The notes under the pieces: generated by a model | What the model was told of the DNA's origin: nothing | The model's input: only the letters and a program-made list of their open reading frames with translations | Databases searched by the model: none | Made by a program: the position numbers and the translations under genes | Shown here: in pieces, positions 43,555 through 53,393 of the stretch | Position numbering within the stretch: the stretch's first letter is position 1 | How the letters are laid out: the number at the start of each line of letters is the position of its first letter | NCBI RefSeq assembly: GCF_002796605.1 | Contig: NZ_CP024923.1 | Coordinates: forward strand, 3,603,501 to 3,667,500 | From: Sphingomonas psychrotolerans | GTDB taxonomy: Bacteria > Pseudomonadota > Alphaproteobacteria > Sphingomonadales > Sphingomonadaceae | DNA: 64,000 nucleotides | Reading direction: 5' to 3'

Positions 43555-46311
43555 ATGCCCCATCTCTATCTCGTCGACGGCTCCGGCTATATCTTCCGCG
43601 CCTATCACCGGCTGCCCCCGCTCACCAACAAGCACAATGAGCCGGTTGGCGCGGTTTATGGCTATACGACGATGCTGTGGAAGCTCGTTGACGAGCTCAA
43701 CAAGGCCGACGGCCCCACCCACATGGCGGTGATCCTCGACAAGAGCGAGCACACTTTCCGCAACGAAATGTACGACCAATACAAGGCGCATCGCCCGCCC
43801 GCGCCCGAGGATCTGGTTCCGCAGTTCCCGATGATACGCGACGCCACCCGCGCTTTCTCGCTGCCGTGCATCGAGGAACTGGGCTGGGAGGCGGACGACC
43901 TGATTGCCTCCTACACCAAGGCCGCGCTGGCGCAGGGCTGGTCGGTCACCATCGTCAGCTCGGACAAGGATCTGATGCAGCTGATGACCGATCCGTCGGT
44001 CGACATGCTCGATACGATGAACAATCGCCGGCTCGGGCCTGCGGACACCGAGGCGAAGTTCGGCGTCGGCCCCGAAAAGCTCGGCGAAGTGCTCGCGTTG
44101 ATGGGCGACAGCGTCGACAATGTCCCCGGCGTACCCGGGGTGGGGCCGAAGACCGCGGCCAAGCTGATCCTCGAGCATGGCGATGTCGAAGCGGTGCTCG
44201 CCGCCGCGCCAGGGATGAAGCCGGGCAAGTTGCGCGACAATCTGATCGAGCATGCCGATATGGCGCGGCTTTCGCGCAAACTGGTCGAGCTGGCCTGTGA
44301 CGTGCCTTTGCCCGATCCGCTCGACGAGCTCGAACTCAAGGGCATTCCCGACGCGCCGCTGCGCGCGTTCCTCGAGCATCACGGTTTCCGCACTCTGCTC
44401 AATCGCCTCTCGGCCGTGGCCGATGCCCCGGTCCACACGCAGGAAGCGCCTGGCTTCGAGGAGGACCCCCCCTGCGAGCATGACGGCTATGAGACCGTCG
44501 TTACCGAGGCGGATCTCGACCGCTGGATCGCCGAGGCCACGCACCAAGGCTGGGTCGCCGTGGATACCGAGACCACCGGGCTCGACGCGACGCGCGCGGG
44601 AATGTGCGGGATCAGCCTCGCGCTGGCCCCGAACAAGGCGTGCTATATCCCGATCGCGCATGGCGGCAGCGACATGTTCGCCGAGAAGCCGGTCCAGCTC
44701 GATGCCGAGCTGGCACTGGCCAGGCTCAAGCCGCTGCTCGAGGACCCGGCGGTGCTCAAGATCGGGCACAATCTGAAGTACGACATGATCATGTTCGCGC
44801 GCCGCGGGATCACCGTCGCGCCCTATGACGACACGATCGTGATGAGCTTCGATCTCGACGCCGGGCTCCACGGCCACGGCATGGACGAGCTCGCCGCGAC
44901 GCATCTCTCGCACAGCTGCATCGCGTACAAGGACGTGGTCGGGACGGGCAAGAAGCAGCTCGGCTTCCACGAAGTCGATCTGCGCGCGGCGACACGCTAC
45001 GCCGCCGAGGATGCCGACGTCACGCTGCGGCTGTGGCGGCGGTTCAAGCCGCGGCTGGCCTATGAGAGCGTGACCAGCGTCTATGAAATGGTGGACCGGC
45101 CGCTGGTCTCGGTGATCGCGGGGATGGAGCGGGCAGGGGTCAAGGTCGACGCGCAAGTGCTGGCCCGCCTCTCGGACGAATTCTCGAAGCAGATCGCCAG
45201 CCTCGAAGGCGAAATCCACGCCATCGCCGGGTTCAAGTTCACCATCGGCAGCCCCAAGCAATTAGGGGACGTGCTGTTCGACAAGATGGGGATCAAGGGC
45301 GGCCGCAAGGGCAAGTCCGGAGTCTATTCGACCGACGTCAACGAGCTCGAGCGGATCGCCGCGGACAAGGATTCGCCGGGCCGCGAAATGGTGGTCAAGG
45401 TGCTCGACTGGCGCCAGCTGTCCAAGCTCAAATCGACCTATACCGATTCGCTGCAGGCGCAGATCAATCCGGAAACGGGGCGCGTCCACACCAGCTATTC
45501 GCTGACCGGCGCGCAAACCGGGCGGCTCTCTTCGACCGATCCCAATCTCCAGAACATTCCGATCCGCACCGAAGTGGGCAGACAAATCCGGGACGCATTC
45601 GTCGCCGAACCCGGCAATTTGATCCTCGCCGCCGATTATTCGCAGATCGAATTGCGCCTCGCCGCGCACATCGCGGACGTGCCGGCGCTGCGCACGGCGT
45701 TCGAAAATGGCGACGACATCCATTCGATGACTGCGATGGAGCTGTTCGGCGAAGTCAATCGCGACACCCGCGGGCGCGCCAAGACGATCAACTTCGCGAT
45801 CCTCTACGGCATCTCGCGCTGGGGACTCGCCGGCCGGCTCGACGTCACCGCCGATGAGGCGCAGGACATGATCAACCGCTATTTCGAGCGTTTCCCGGGG
45901 ATCAATTCCTATATCGTCTCGACGCTCGAGGAGGTCCGCGCCAGGGGCTACACCACGACCTTGTTCGGCCGGAAGACGCATTTCCCGCGGATCAAATCGA
46001 GCGTCCAGCACGAACGGCAGGGCGCAGAGCGCGCCGCGATCAACGCCCCGATCCAGGGCACCAGCGCCGACATCATCAAGCGGGCGATGGCGCGGATGGG
46101 GCCGGCATTGCGTGACGCCGGGCTGCCGGGCGTCCGGATGCTGATGCAGGTGCACGACGAACTCGTCTTCGAGCTGCCCGAGGGCGATGTGGCGGCGGCG
46201 AAGCCGGTGATCGAGCGGGTGATGGCCACTGCCGCCGAACCGGCGATCAAGCTCACCGTCCCGCTCGGCGTCGAGATCGGGGTTGGGCCGAGCTGGGGCG
46301 CGGCGCATTGA
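43555..46311 (+). CDS. polA: DNA polymerase I
   Basis: This 918-residue protein has all three domains: 5'-3' exonuclease (about 1-300; YRAYHRLPPL, SSDKDLMQLM, GVGPKTA), proofreading 3'-5' exonuclease (about 320-510; DTETTGLD near 337, GHNLKYD, YAAEDAD, so the metal ligands look intact) and polymerase (about 540-918; DYSQIELR near 692, the O-helix RAKTINFAILYG, QVHDELVFE). It fills gaps and removes RNA primers. Its TGA overlaps the TTG start of the flippase gene. Confidence 0.98.
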   Translation: MPHLYLVDGSGYIFRAYHRLPPLTNKHNEPVGAVYGYTTMLWKLVDELNKADGPTHMAVILDKSEHTFRNEMYDQYKAHRPPAPEDLVPQFPMIRDATRAFSLPCIEELGWEADDLIASYTKAALAQGWSVTIVSSDKDLMQLMTDPSVDMLDTMNNRRLGPADTEAKFGVGPEKLGEVLALMGDSVDNVPGVPGVGPKTAAKLILEHGDVEAVLAAAPGMKPGKLRDNLIEHADMARLSRKLVELACDVPLPDPLDELELKGIPDAPLRAFLEHHGFRTLLNRLSAVADAPVHTQEAPGFEEDPPCEHDGYETVVTEADLDRWIAEATHQGWVAVDTETTGLDATRAGMCGISLALAPNKACYIPIAHGGSDMFAEKPVQLDAELALARLKPLLEDPAVLKIGHNLKYDMIMFARRGITVAPYDDTIVMSFDLDAGLHGHGMDELAATHLSHSCIAYKDVVGTGKKQLGFHEVDLRAATRYAAEDADVTLRLWRRFKPRLAYESVTSVYEMVDRPLVSVIAGMERAGVKVDAQVLARLSDEFSKQIASLEGEIHAIAGFKFTIGSPKQLGDVLFDKMGIKGGRKGKSGVYSTDVNELERIAADKDSPGREMVVKVLDWRQLSKLKSTYTDSLQAQINPETGRVHTSYSLTGAQTGRLSSTDPNLQNIPIRTEVGRQIRDAFVAEPGNLILAADYSQIELRLAAHIADVPALRTAFENGDDIHSMTAMELFGEVNRDTRGRAKTINFAILYGISRWGLAGRLDVTADEAQDMINRYFERFPGINSYIVSTLEEVRARGYTTTLFGRKTHFPRIKSSVQHERQGAERAAINAPIQGTSADIIKRAMARMGPALRDAGLPGVRMLMQVHDELVFELPEGDVAAAKPVIERVMATAAEPAIKLTVPLGVEIGVGPSWGAAH

Positions 46312-47822
46312 GCGAAGCCGCGTCCACCGACGACATCAACGCCCTCGCCAAGGGCGGCCGGACCAACATCCTCGGCTTCCTGCTGCGGCTCGCTGCGCGG
46401 CTGCCGTTCCTGTTCATCGCCGGGCGCGCTTATGGCCCCGACATCGTCGGGCGCTACGCGATCGCAGTGCTGGTGATCGAAGTCGCGGCGCTGCTTGCCA
46501 CGCTCGGGCTCAAGCGCGGGCTGGCACAGGCTCTGGCCTCGACCGAACGACCACATGCGCATGTCGTATGGGATGCAGTGCTGGTCGCACTGATCGCCTC
46601 GGCGATCGCCAGCGCGGTGCTGATCGCCTTCCCCCAGGCGATGTATCCCAACAGCCAGGTCATGGGTCTCGAGCGGCTGCTGCCGCTCGTCGTATTCGCG
46701 GTGGCGGTTTCCGACGTCACGCTCGCCGCGCTCGCTTATCGCCACAATATCCGCGCCTCGGTGACCGCGCGTGCGATCGTTGAGCCGTGGACGATCAGCA
46801 TCGCGGCGTGGGGCTTCTCCTATGTCTCGTCGCGCGACGGGCTGATGTACGCTTATGTGCTGTCGATGCTCGCCGCGCTCGCCGCGTCGGTACTACCCTT
46901 TGTTCGCGAATATGGCGTGCCGCGGGGCTGGCATCCGCGGGTGTCCGATATCGTCACGCTGGCGCGTCGCAACGCCCCGCTCGCCGGGGCCGACGCGATC
47001 GAATGGGGCACCCGCAACGTCGATCGCTTCATCCTCGCCTTGCTGTTCAGCCCGGCGGTGGTCGGCATTTATTACATGGCGCAGCAGGTCGCCTCGATCC
47101 CGCAGCGGCTGAAGTCCAGCTTCGATCCGATCCTCGCGCCCGTGGTCACCCACAGCCTCGCTGAAAATGACCGCAAGTCGGTCGCCAAACAGGTTCGCCA
47201 GGTCGGCTTCTGGATCGTCAGCGCGCAGGCCGCGTGCCTCGTCGTCTTCGGGATTCCCGCCGAGGGCGTGATGGGGCTGATCGGCCCGGAATTCGTCGTC
47301 GGCGCAGGCGCGATGTGCATCCTGCTCGTCGCCGAAGTGCTCGCCTCGACCGGCGCGGTATGCGAGACGGGCCTGATCTATGTCGCGCGTCACCGCAATC
47401 TGGTGATCTCGCTCGCGGTGCTGCTGCTCCAGATCGCGTTGAGCTTCGCCTTCGTCGTTTTCGCGCGGGCGCAGGGCTGGTCCGAGCCGGTGCAGGCGGC
47501 CGGCCCGGCGGCGGCGCTCGCCGTGTCGCTGACGATCGGCTCGGCGGCCAAGGCGATCATGCTGCGGCACATGCTCGGCGCGCCGGTGGTCAGCATCCGG
47601 CCGAGCTTCTTCGTCGCGATCGGCGCGGCGGCTTTGGTCGGCGCGGCGTTCATGTCGCTGCCGCACCATTATGAATGGGCCGAGCTGAGCCTCGGCATGC
47701 CGGCCATCCTCGTCACCTTCCTGTTCGTGATGATCAAGTTCGGCTTCGGGCCGGAGGACCGGTCACTGTTTCGCAAAACGCCTGCAGACGAAGCGACGCT
47801 GCCTGCCGAGGAGAAGCTTTAG
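46308..47822 (+). CDS. Polysaccharide/oligosaccharide flippase-like membrane protein
   Basis: This 504-residue protein has about 14 predicted helices in the MOP (Wzx/MATE-like) superfamily pattern: NILGFLLRLAARLPFLFIAGR with GPDIVGRYAIA at the first helices, and NVDRFILALLFSPAVVGIYYMAQQVASIPQR in the middle. Such proteins flip lipid-linked glycans or related lipids across the inner membrane. TTG 46308 overlaps the polA stop; no better start precedes the first helix. The linkage to polA appears to be only positional. Confidence 0.87.
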   Translation: MSEAASTDDINALAKGGRTNILGFLLRLAARLPFLFIAGRAYGPDIVGRYAIAVLVIEVAALLATLGLKRGLAQALASTERPHAHVVWDAVLVALIASAIASAVLIAFPQAMYPNSQVMGLERLLPLVVFAVAVSDVTLAALAYRHNIRASVTARAIVEPWTISIAAWGFSYVSSRDGLMYAYVLSMLAALAASVLPFVREYGVPRGWHPRVSDIVTLARRNAPLAGADAIEWGTRNVDRFILALLFSPAVVGIYYMAQQVASIPQRLKSSFDPILAPVVTHSLAENDRKSVAKQVRQVGFWIVSAQAACLVVFGIPAEGVMGLIGPEFVVGAGAMCILLVAEVLASTGAVCETGLIYVARHRNLVISLAVLLLQIALSFAFVVFARAQGWSEPVQAAGPAAALAVSLTIGSAAKAIMLRHMLGAPVVSIRPSFFVAIGAAALVGAAFMSLPHHYEWAELSLGMPAILVTFLFVMIKFGFGPEDRSLFRKTPADEATLPAEEKL

Positions 47823-47859
47823 GAACGCGCGAGTCCTCATCCGCGTAAGAGGCGACAAC

Positions 47860-48927
47860 CTACAGCCCCAGCGCGACCCGTATCGGGGCCCAATCCACCA
47901 GTTTGAAGTTCTGCGCGCCGCCTTCGTTGACGTCGTCCTGAACCACCACGAGCCCGCTGCGATAGGGCCCGATCGCCCCGGTCCACGCATCGAGGCCGTC
48001 GGTCCCCGTCACTGCGTCGACTCCGCCTGCCGCGGCAACCCGAAAGCGCCCGATATAGCGCTCCGCACCCGACGCGCCGCTGACGTCCCAGACGGCAAAG
48101 GCGCTGTCGCCTTGGCTCGACACGAGCAGCAAGGTCCGTCCGCCGTCGTGGATCAGCGTGGTGCCCTCGACATCGGCGATCAGCCGCCCGTCGCCGATGT
48201 CCGCGACCAACGTCCGCGTGCCTGCTGCACTGCGTAGCGGATAGCGCCAGACGCCCTTCAACTCCTCGCCGATATAGAGCGTGCCGGTCGCATCATCGAT
48301 CGTGCAGCCCTCCGACTGCGATCCCACCGCATAGCGCCGTCGCTCGGTCCCGCTCAGGCCGTCCGGCCCGGTTGCCAGCGCATATTCGCGCACCGCTCCG
48401 TCCTTGGCGATCAACACTGCGATCAATGTGCCGTCCAGCCGGCCCATGCAGAAGCCATAGGGCTCGATCACGTCGGACTTGATGAACCCCGCCGGCGTCA
48501 GTTGCCCCGCGCCGGTGAAGCGATAGAGCGCCACGCCCATCCGCCCGCGGTCCGAAGCGCCGGCGATGAAGCCGTCGCCGTCGCCGCGCAAATCGACATT
48601 GTTGAGCAGCCCCTCGGGCAGGAACTGGAGCGACTGGCCGTCGAGCCCGAAGACATAGAGCCCGGCTTTCTTGTCGGTGCCGAGGATGATGCCGTCCTGA
48701 TGCTTGCCGGCGAAGTCCAGCCCGCCCGCCCGGGTCCAGATCGCGGGATCGTCGGCAGCGTCGGCCAGCTGGGTCGCCACCGCCACGGTCTCGCCGCTAG
48801 CCGGCACCTCGACGGTCGGCGCCGACGCCACGGTCGGTGCCGCGACCGGCTGCGGGGCTGTGGCCGGCGTGCAACCGGCCAAAAGAAATGCCGCCGTAAC
48901 GAAATTGTAGCCGAGCTTTCCCCGCAT
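47860..48927 (-). CDS. Beta-propeller phytase lipoprotein
   Basis: This 355-residue protein has lipobox LLAGC (C19), then a Pro/Ala/Val linker and a beta-propeller. Phytase-family segments are DAADDPAIW near the start, the calcium-site region LLNNVDLRGDG, EGCTIDDATGTLYIGEELKGVWRY, and LVVVQDDVNEG with QNFKLVDW near the end. It would release phosphate from phytate at the cell surface or periplasm in a Ca-dependent reaction. It is divergent from a TonB receptor gene, with 68 bases between starts, a pairing known for phytate use. Confidence 0.93.
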   Translation of the reverse strand: MRGKLGYNFVTAAFLLAGCTPATAPQPVAAPTVASAPTVEVPASGETVAVATQLADAADDPAIWTRAGGLDFAGKHQDGIILGTDKKAGLYVFGLDGQSLQFLPEGLLNNVDLRGDGDGFIAGASDRGRMGVALYRFTGAGQLTPAGFIKSDVIEPYGFCMGRLDGTLIAVLIAKDGAVREYALATGPDGLSGTERRRYAVGSQSEGCTIDDATGTLYIGEELKGVWRYPLRSAAGTRTLVADIGDGRLIADVEGTTLIHDGGRTLLLVSSQGDSAFAVWDVSGASGAERYIGRFRVAAAGGVDAVTGTDGLDAWTGAIGPYRSGLVVVQDDVNEGGAQNFKLVDWAPIRVALGL

Positions 48928-48995
48928 CTTCACATCCGTCCTGTTGAGCGCCCCGGGAGCGGGGGTCGACGACCCCTTTGTAAGGGGAAAATGAC

Positions 48996-51254
48996 ATGAT
49001 TGTTTCGCACCTGTTGCGCGGGTCGGCGCTGGCGGCGCTCGCAAGCCTGCTCGCCGCCGCGCCGGCGCACGCCCAGGACAGTGGCCAGCCGGTCGCCGAG
49101 GCGCAGCCCGAAGCCGAGCAGCGCGCCAACGAGATCCTCGTCACCGGCGAGATCTTCTTCCGCAATCGCACCGCCGACACCAATCCGGTGCTCTCCTATG
49201 ATCTCGAATATTTCCAGAAGTTCGAGCCGGTGTCGGTCGGCGAGATGCTCAAGCGGGTCCCCGGCGCGACCTTCACGTCCGACGTGCTCGAATATGACCA
49301 GGTCCAGTTCCGCGGCCTGCCCGGCGGCTTCACCAACGTGTTGATCAACGGCCGCCGCGCGCCGGGCGGCGAGAGCGACGGCAGCTTTTTCGTCGATCGC
49401 ATCCCCGCCGAACTGGTCGAGCGGATCGAGATCGTCCGCGCGCCGCGCCCCGATCAACCGAGCGACGGCATCGCCGGGACGCTCAACGTGGTCACCAAGG
49501 AAGCGGCGTCGTTCGAGGGGGGCTTCCTCAAGGCGGGCGCTTTGCTAAACACCCGCGACGGCGTGATCCGCCCCAGCGGCGCGCTGGCCTATGCCGGCAA
49601 GATCGATGCGGCGACCGATTACTGGGTGGCGCTCAACTATCAGAAGCGCCGCAATCCAAAGAAGAAGGTCTCGTACCGCTTCGACGATGAGGCGACCACG
49701 GACGACAAGCGCTTCCCCGGCGATCCCGCGCAGAGCAATTACGTCACCGATCCCGAGTTCAACAATTTCGAGGCGCAGAGCGACACGCGCGACGGCACCG
49801 ATTTCTCGGGCAATGCCGAGATCACGCGTGAATTCGCCAGCGGCGGCCGTATCCGGTTGAACGGCCTGTTCGTCGATACCGACCGTAAGGAAACCGAAGT
49901 CTCGCAGACCTATGATGGCGCGGACCTCGACTATGAGGAACTCGCTACGCAGGTCGAGGACATCAACCAGCGGACCTGGTCGGTCGGCGCCGATCTGCGC
50001 CTGCCGCTCGGCGGGTTCGAGCTCGGAGTGGCGGCGGGCTGGAATGCCTACAAGGAAAACACCGATGCAGTCGAAATCAGCGAGGAATTTCCCGACCCCG
50101 CCGAAACCGACGAGTCGAGCATCGACATCGACGACAAGGAATGGACCGGCACGATCTACGGCGCGTTCGGCCCGGACGGTGGGGTCAAGGTCAAGATCGG
50201 CTCGGACCTGCTGTTCAAGACGCGCGACGGCCTCAACGACGGCACCTTCCTCAGCGGCAGTTTCCGCATCCGGGAAGACCGCTATTCGCCTTATGTCCGT
50301 CTGAGCTACGAAGCCGGTCCGCTCAGCATCGACGGCGGCGTGCGCTACGAGATCACGCGCCGGAAAATTGCCGCGGAATCGCTTCCGGGCGCGGTTTCCT
50401 ATGACGACGAATTGCTCAACCCCTCGCTTAGCCTGCGCTATGCGGCGGGTGCAGGGCAGTTCCGCGCCTCCGTCGCACGCACCATCCGCCGGCCCGACTA
50501 CGACCTGCTCTCACCGGTCACCGACGAGGGTCCGGGCGACGACGACGTCACCACCGGCAACCCGTCGCTCCGCAACCAGCGCGCATGGGGCGTCGATGTC
50601 GGCTACGAGCATCGCATCGGCGGCAGCGGCATCGCCGGGGTCAATTTCTTCTATCGCGACATCAGCGACCTGATCGAGCTGGTCTCGCTTGGCGAAAATC
50701 CCGACAATGACGATGGCCGCGCGTTCATCCCGCAGAATGTCGGCGACGGCAAGGCATGGGGCGTCGAGTTCGATCTGTCGGCGCCGCTGACGCTGTTCGG
50801 CATGCCCGACACCGGCATATTCGCGAACTACACCTATCTCGACAGCGAGACGACCGACCCCTTCACCGGGGAGAAGCGCCGGTTCAACAACCAGCCGCGT
50901 CACGTCTACAATCTCGGCGTCATCCACAATCTGCGCAGCGCCGGGGTGAGCTTCGGCACGACGATCTCGGGGCGCAGCGCGGCCACCGAGAGCAATTTCG
51001 ATGAGACCGTGCGGCTGCGCTACGATCCCGATCTCGAAGCGTTCGTCGAAAAGCGCTTCGGGCAGAATTTCGTCGTCCGCCTTTCGGCGCAGAATCTGCT
51101 CGATCGCGTGAAGTACGAGGATTTCCGCAAATATGACGGCGATTCGCTCGAGGAGATCCTCGAGAACCGCGCCGCCGGCGATCTCGACGAATATGAAATC
51201 GAGCGCGAGCATTCGGGCCCGCTGGTCCAGCTGACGCTGCGCGCCGCCTTCTGA
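48996..51254 (+). CDS. TonB-dependent outer-membrane receptor, likely phytase-associated
   Basis: This 752-residue protein has a signal peptide ending AHAQ (near 27), a plug domain (about 45-160; LKRVPGATFTSDV, FRGLPGGFTNVLING, RIEIVRAPRPDQPSDGIAGTLNVVTK) and a 22-strand-type barrel ending VQLTLRAAF with the terminal Phe. It imports a substrate across the outer membrane using TonB energy. The divergent beta-propeller phytase suggests an inositol-phosphate-related ligand; this is inference from context. An intrinsic terminator follows at once. Confidence 0.94.
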   Translation: MIVSHLLRGSALAALASLLAAAPAHAQDSGQPVAEAQPEAEQRANEILVTGEIFFRNRTADTNPVLSYDLEYFQKFEPVSVGEMLKRVPGATFTSDVLEYDQVQFRGLPGGFTNVLINGRRAPGGESDGSFFVDRIPAELVERIEIVRAPRPDQPSDGIAGTLNVVTKEAASFEGGFLKAGALLNTRDGVIRPSGALAYAGKIDAATDYWVALNYQKRRNPKKKVSYRFDDEATTDDKRFPGDPAQSNYVTDPEFNNFEAQSDTRDGTDFSGNAEITREFASGGRIRLNGLFVDTDRKETEVSQTYDGADLDYEELATQVEDINQRTWSVGADLRLPLGGFELGVAAGWNAYKENTDAVEISEEFPDPAETDESSIDIDDKEWTGTIYGAFGPDGGVKVKIGSDLLFKTRDGLNDGTFLSGSFRIREDRYSPYVRLSYEAGPLSIDGGVRYEITRRKIAAESLPGAVSYDDELLNPSLSLRYAAGAGQFRASVARTIRRPDYDLLSPVTDEGPGDDDVTTGNPSLRNQRAWGVDVGYEHRIGGSGIAGVNFFYRDISDLIELVSLGENPDNDDGRAFIPQNVGDGKAWGVEFDLSAPLTLFGMPDTGIFANYTYLDSETTDPFTGEKRRFNNQPRHVYNLGVIHNLRSAGVSFGTTISGRSAATESNFDETVRLRYDPDLEAFVEKRFGQNFVVRLSAQNLLDRVKYEDFRKYDGDSLEEILENRAAGDLDEYEIEREHSGPLVQLTLRAAF

Positions 51255-51262
51255 TCAGGAGA

Positions 51263-51292
51263 AGCGCCGCTCCCCATGGGGCGGCGCTTTTT
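51263..51292. terminator. Bidirectional-type intrinsic terminator between the TonB receptor and ispB
   Basis: An 8-base perfect stem AGCGCCGC/GCGGCGCT (51263-51270 and 51281-51288), 10-base loop and T-tract follow the receptor stop. It also sits at the end of the convergent polyprenyl synthase gene, where the mirror A-run is weak, so it mainly serves the plus strand. Confidence 0.8.
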
Positions 51293-52305
51293 CAGTAAGC
51301 GCGGGCGACCGCGAATTCGACGGCTTCGACCATTGCGTCCTTCGCCGCACCCGGCGCGAACCCGCCGAGCGCGTCGATCGCGCGCTGGCCGTAATGGCGG
51401 GCGCGGGCGAGCGTATCGTCTACCGCGCGGCTGGCGCGGACCAGCGAAATCGCCTCGGCGAAATCGGCGTCGGTGACCCGGCGGCCGGAGATGGCTTCCT
51501 TCCAGAAGCCCCGCGCCGCCTCGTCGCCGCGCGCATAAGCGAGGATCACCGGCAGGGTCATCTTGCCCTCGCGGAAATCGTCGCCGGCATCCTTGCCCAT
51601 CGTCGAGGCGTCCGAGACATAATCGATCGCATCGTCGACCAATTGGAAGGCGATGCCGAGATTGCGGCCATAAGTGTCGAGCGCGGTCTCTTCCGCCTCC
51701 GAACGCTCGGCGACCACCGCGGCGATCCGGCACGCGGCGGCGAACAATGCCGCGGTCTTCGCGCCGATGATGTCGAGATAGCGCTCTTCGGAGATGTCGA
51801 GCCGGCGCACCGCAGTAAGCTGGTTGACCTCGCCCTCGGCGATCACCGCGCTGGCGTTCGACAGGATCTTGAGCACCTTGAGGCTGCCGTCCTCGACCAT
51901 CAGCTCGAAACTGCGCGAGAACAGGAAATCGCCGACCAGCACGCTCGCCGGATTGCCCCAGATGATGTTGGCGGTCCGTTTGCCGCGCCGCAGGTCCGAC
52001 GAATCGACCACATCGTCGTGCAGCAGGGTGGCGGTGTGGATGAACTCGACCGCCGCAGCGAGCTTGTGGTGCCGCGCTCCGGAATAGCCGAGCAGCCGCG
52101 TGCTCGCCAGCGTCAGCATCGGCCGCATCCTCTTTCCGCCGCCCGCGATCAGATGCCCCGCGAGCTCGGGGATCAGCGGAATATCCGACTGCATGCGATC
52201 GAGGATGACCGCGTTCACCAGATTGAGGTCGTGCGCCACCAGTTGCAGCATCGGTTCCAGCGACGGCTCGGGTTTTTGCCCCAGGCGATGGATGGTAGCG
52301 CTCAT
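51292..52305 (-). CDS. ispB: Polyprenyl (octaprenyl-type) diphosphate synthase
   Basis: This 337-residue trans-prenyl synthase has both Asp-rich motifs, LLHDDVVDSSDLRRG and LVDDAIDYVSD. The GGGKRMRPML segment binds isopentenyl diphosphate. It makes the long isoprenoid tail of ubiquinone; the exact chain length is not readable here (sphingomonads generally make Q-10). ATG 52305 starts at the conserved region; the upstream extension to 52341 is unlikely. Confidence 0.92.
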   Translation of the reverse strand: MSATIHRLGQKPEPSLEPMLQLVAHDLNLVNAVILDRMQSDIPLIPELAGHLIAGGGKRMRPMLTLASTRLLGYSGARHHKLAAAVEFIHTATLLHDDVVDSSDLRRGKRTANIIWGNPASVLVGDFLFSRSFELMVEDGSLKVLKILSNASAVIAEGEVNQLTAVRRLDISEERYLDIIGAKTAALFAAACRIAAVVAERSEAEETALDTYGRNLGIAFQLVDDAIDYVSDASTMGKDAGDDFREGKMTLPVILAYARGDEAARGFWKEAISGRRVTDADFAEAISLVRASRAVDDTLARARHYGQRAIDALGGFAPGAAKDAMVEAVEFAVARAY

Positions 52306-52379
52306 TGCCGGGGCTCTGGCGCGTGGCGGCGGCAAAGGCAAGGCTTGCGTAGCGTCGCGCCGCAGGCAAAGAGGCCGTC

Positions 52380-52664
52380 ATGCCCGACGAGACGCTCAAC
52401 CGCTTCCGCCAGAGCATCGACAATATCGATGCCGCACTGATCCACATGCTCGCCGAGCGCTTCAAGATCACGCAGGCGGTCGGTGCCTACAAGGCCACTC
52501 ACAGCCTGCCTCCGGCCGACCCCACGCGCGAGGAGGCGCAGATCGCCCGGCTGCGCGCGCTGGCCAAGGACGCCGATCTCGATCCCGAATTCTCCGAGAA
52601 GTTCCTGCGCTTCATCATCGACGAAGTGATTCGCCACCACGAGCGGCTGCGCGACCAGATATGA
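52380..52664 (+). CDS. Chorismate mutase (AroQ type)
   Basis: This 94-residue all-helical AroQ domain has RQSIDNIDAALIHMLAERFKITQAVGAYK, with the conserved Arg, Asp and Lys of the active site, and a C-terminal DEVIRHHERLRD helix. It converts chorismate to prephenate in Phe/Tyr synthesis. There is no fused prephenate domain. It overlaps the following lipoprotein gene by four bases (ATGA). Confidence 0.92.
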   Translation: MPDETLNRFRQSIDNIDAALIHMLAERFKITQAVGAYKATHSLPPADPTREEAQIARLRALAKDADLDPEFSEKFLRFIIDEVIRHHERLRDQI

Positions 52665-53380
52665 CCCCCCGGGTCCCCGCCTGCCTGGCCGCGCTCGCGG
52701 CATTGCTCGCCGGCTGCAATGCCGTGCCGGACAAGCCAAATCCCGCTCCCACCCATAAGGCCAGGCCCAGGGCTGTCGCGAGCCCGGCGCCCCGCTCTCC
52801 CGCCGAACGACTCGCAGATGCGCTGCGCGTCGTGCCACCCGGCGACGGCCGCTATACGTTCGGCAAGGACGACAAACTCCTCGACACACCGTTCGGTCCG
52901 GTGCTGCTCCGCCACGGGCATGCCCCTGATGCGGGCCATCCGGAGGGCGGCGTGATCGCGGCTTACTATCTGCGCGAGCAGCAGGGTCGCTTCGAACTCG
53001 CCAGGGCGTATCCCGAAGCGGCGATGAGCGGCAGCTTCGGCGATCTCGCCAAATGGTCTGTCTCGGACAAGTTCGCGACGCTGCCGGTGCTGGTGGTCGA
53101 GGGCGGCGGGACGTGGCAGGGCTGCACCGTCAGCGACACCGATCTGATCGAGCTGCGCCCGACCGGACCCGCGAGCCTCGCAAGCATCACCACCATTTTC
53201 GACGATAGCGGGATGGAACAGGACAATCCGCAATCGCTGACCGGCAGCTTGACCGATATCGTCCGCGACCGCAGCTTCACCGTGCGCTATCAGGGAACCC
53301 GATCGTTCGCCGAACGATACGTTCGGCGTGGCGACCGCTTCGTCCTCGAGGGCGGCGAGAGCCAAATTCCCGGCTGCTGA
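52661..53380 (+). CDS. Lipoprotein of unknown function
   Basis: This 239-residue protein has lipobox LLAGC (C19) followed by a Pro/Lys-rich linker to about residue 50. The body is beta-rich (GRYTFGKDDKLLDTPFGPVLLRHG, GVIAAYYLREQQGRFELARAYP, SFTVRYQGTRSFAERYVRRGDRFVLEGG). I do not recognise a family. The ATG overlaps the chorismate mutase TGA, so it is translationally coupled, but a functional link is not evident. Confidence 0.8.
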   Translation: MTPRVPACLAALAALLAGCNAVPDKPNPAPTHKARPRAVASPAPRSPAERLADALRVVPPGDGRYTFGKDDKLLDTPFGPVLLRHGHAPDAGHPEGGVIAAYYLREQQGRFELARAYPEAAMSGSFGDLAKWSVSDKFATLPVLVVEGGGTWQGCTVSDTDLIELRPTGPASLASITTIFDDSGMEQDNPQSLTGSLTDIVRDRSFTVRYQGTRSFAERYVRRGDRFVLEGGESQIPGC

Positions 53381-53393
53381 CCAAGGGGGGCAA

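Noticed and set aside
42766..45261. Frame of 831 codons antisense to the oxygenase and polA
   Set aside because: It spans two real genes on the other strand and shows only compositionally biased sequence.
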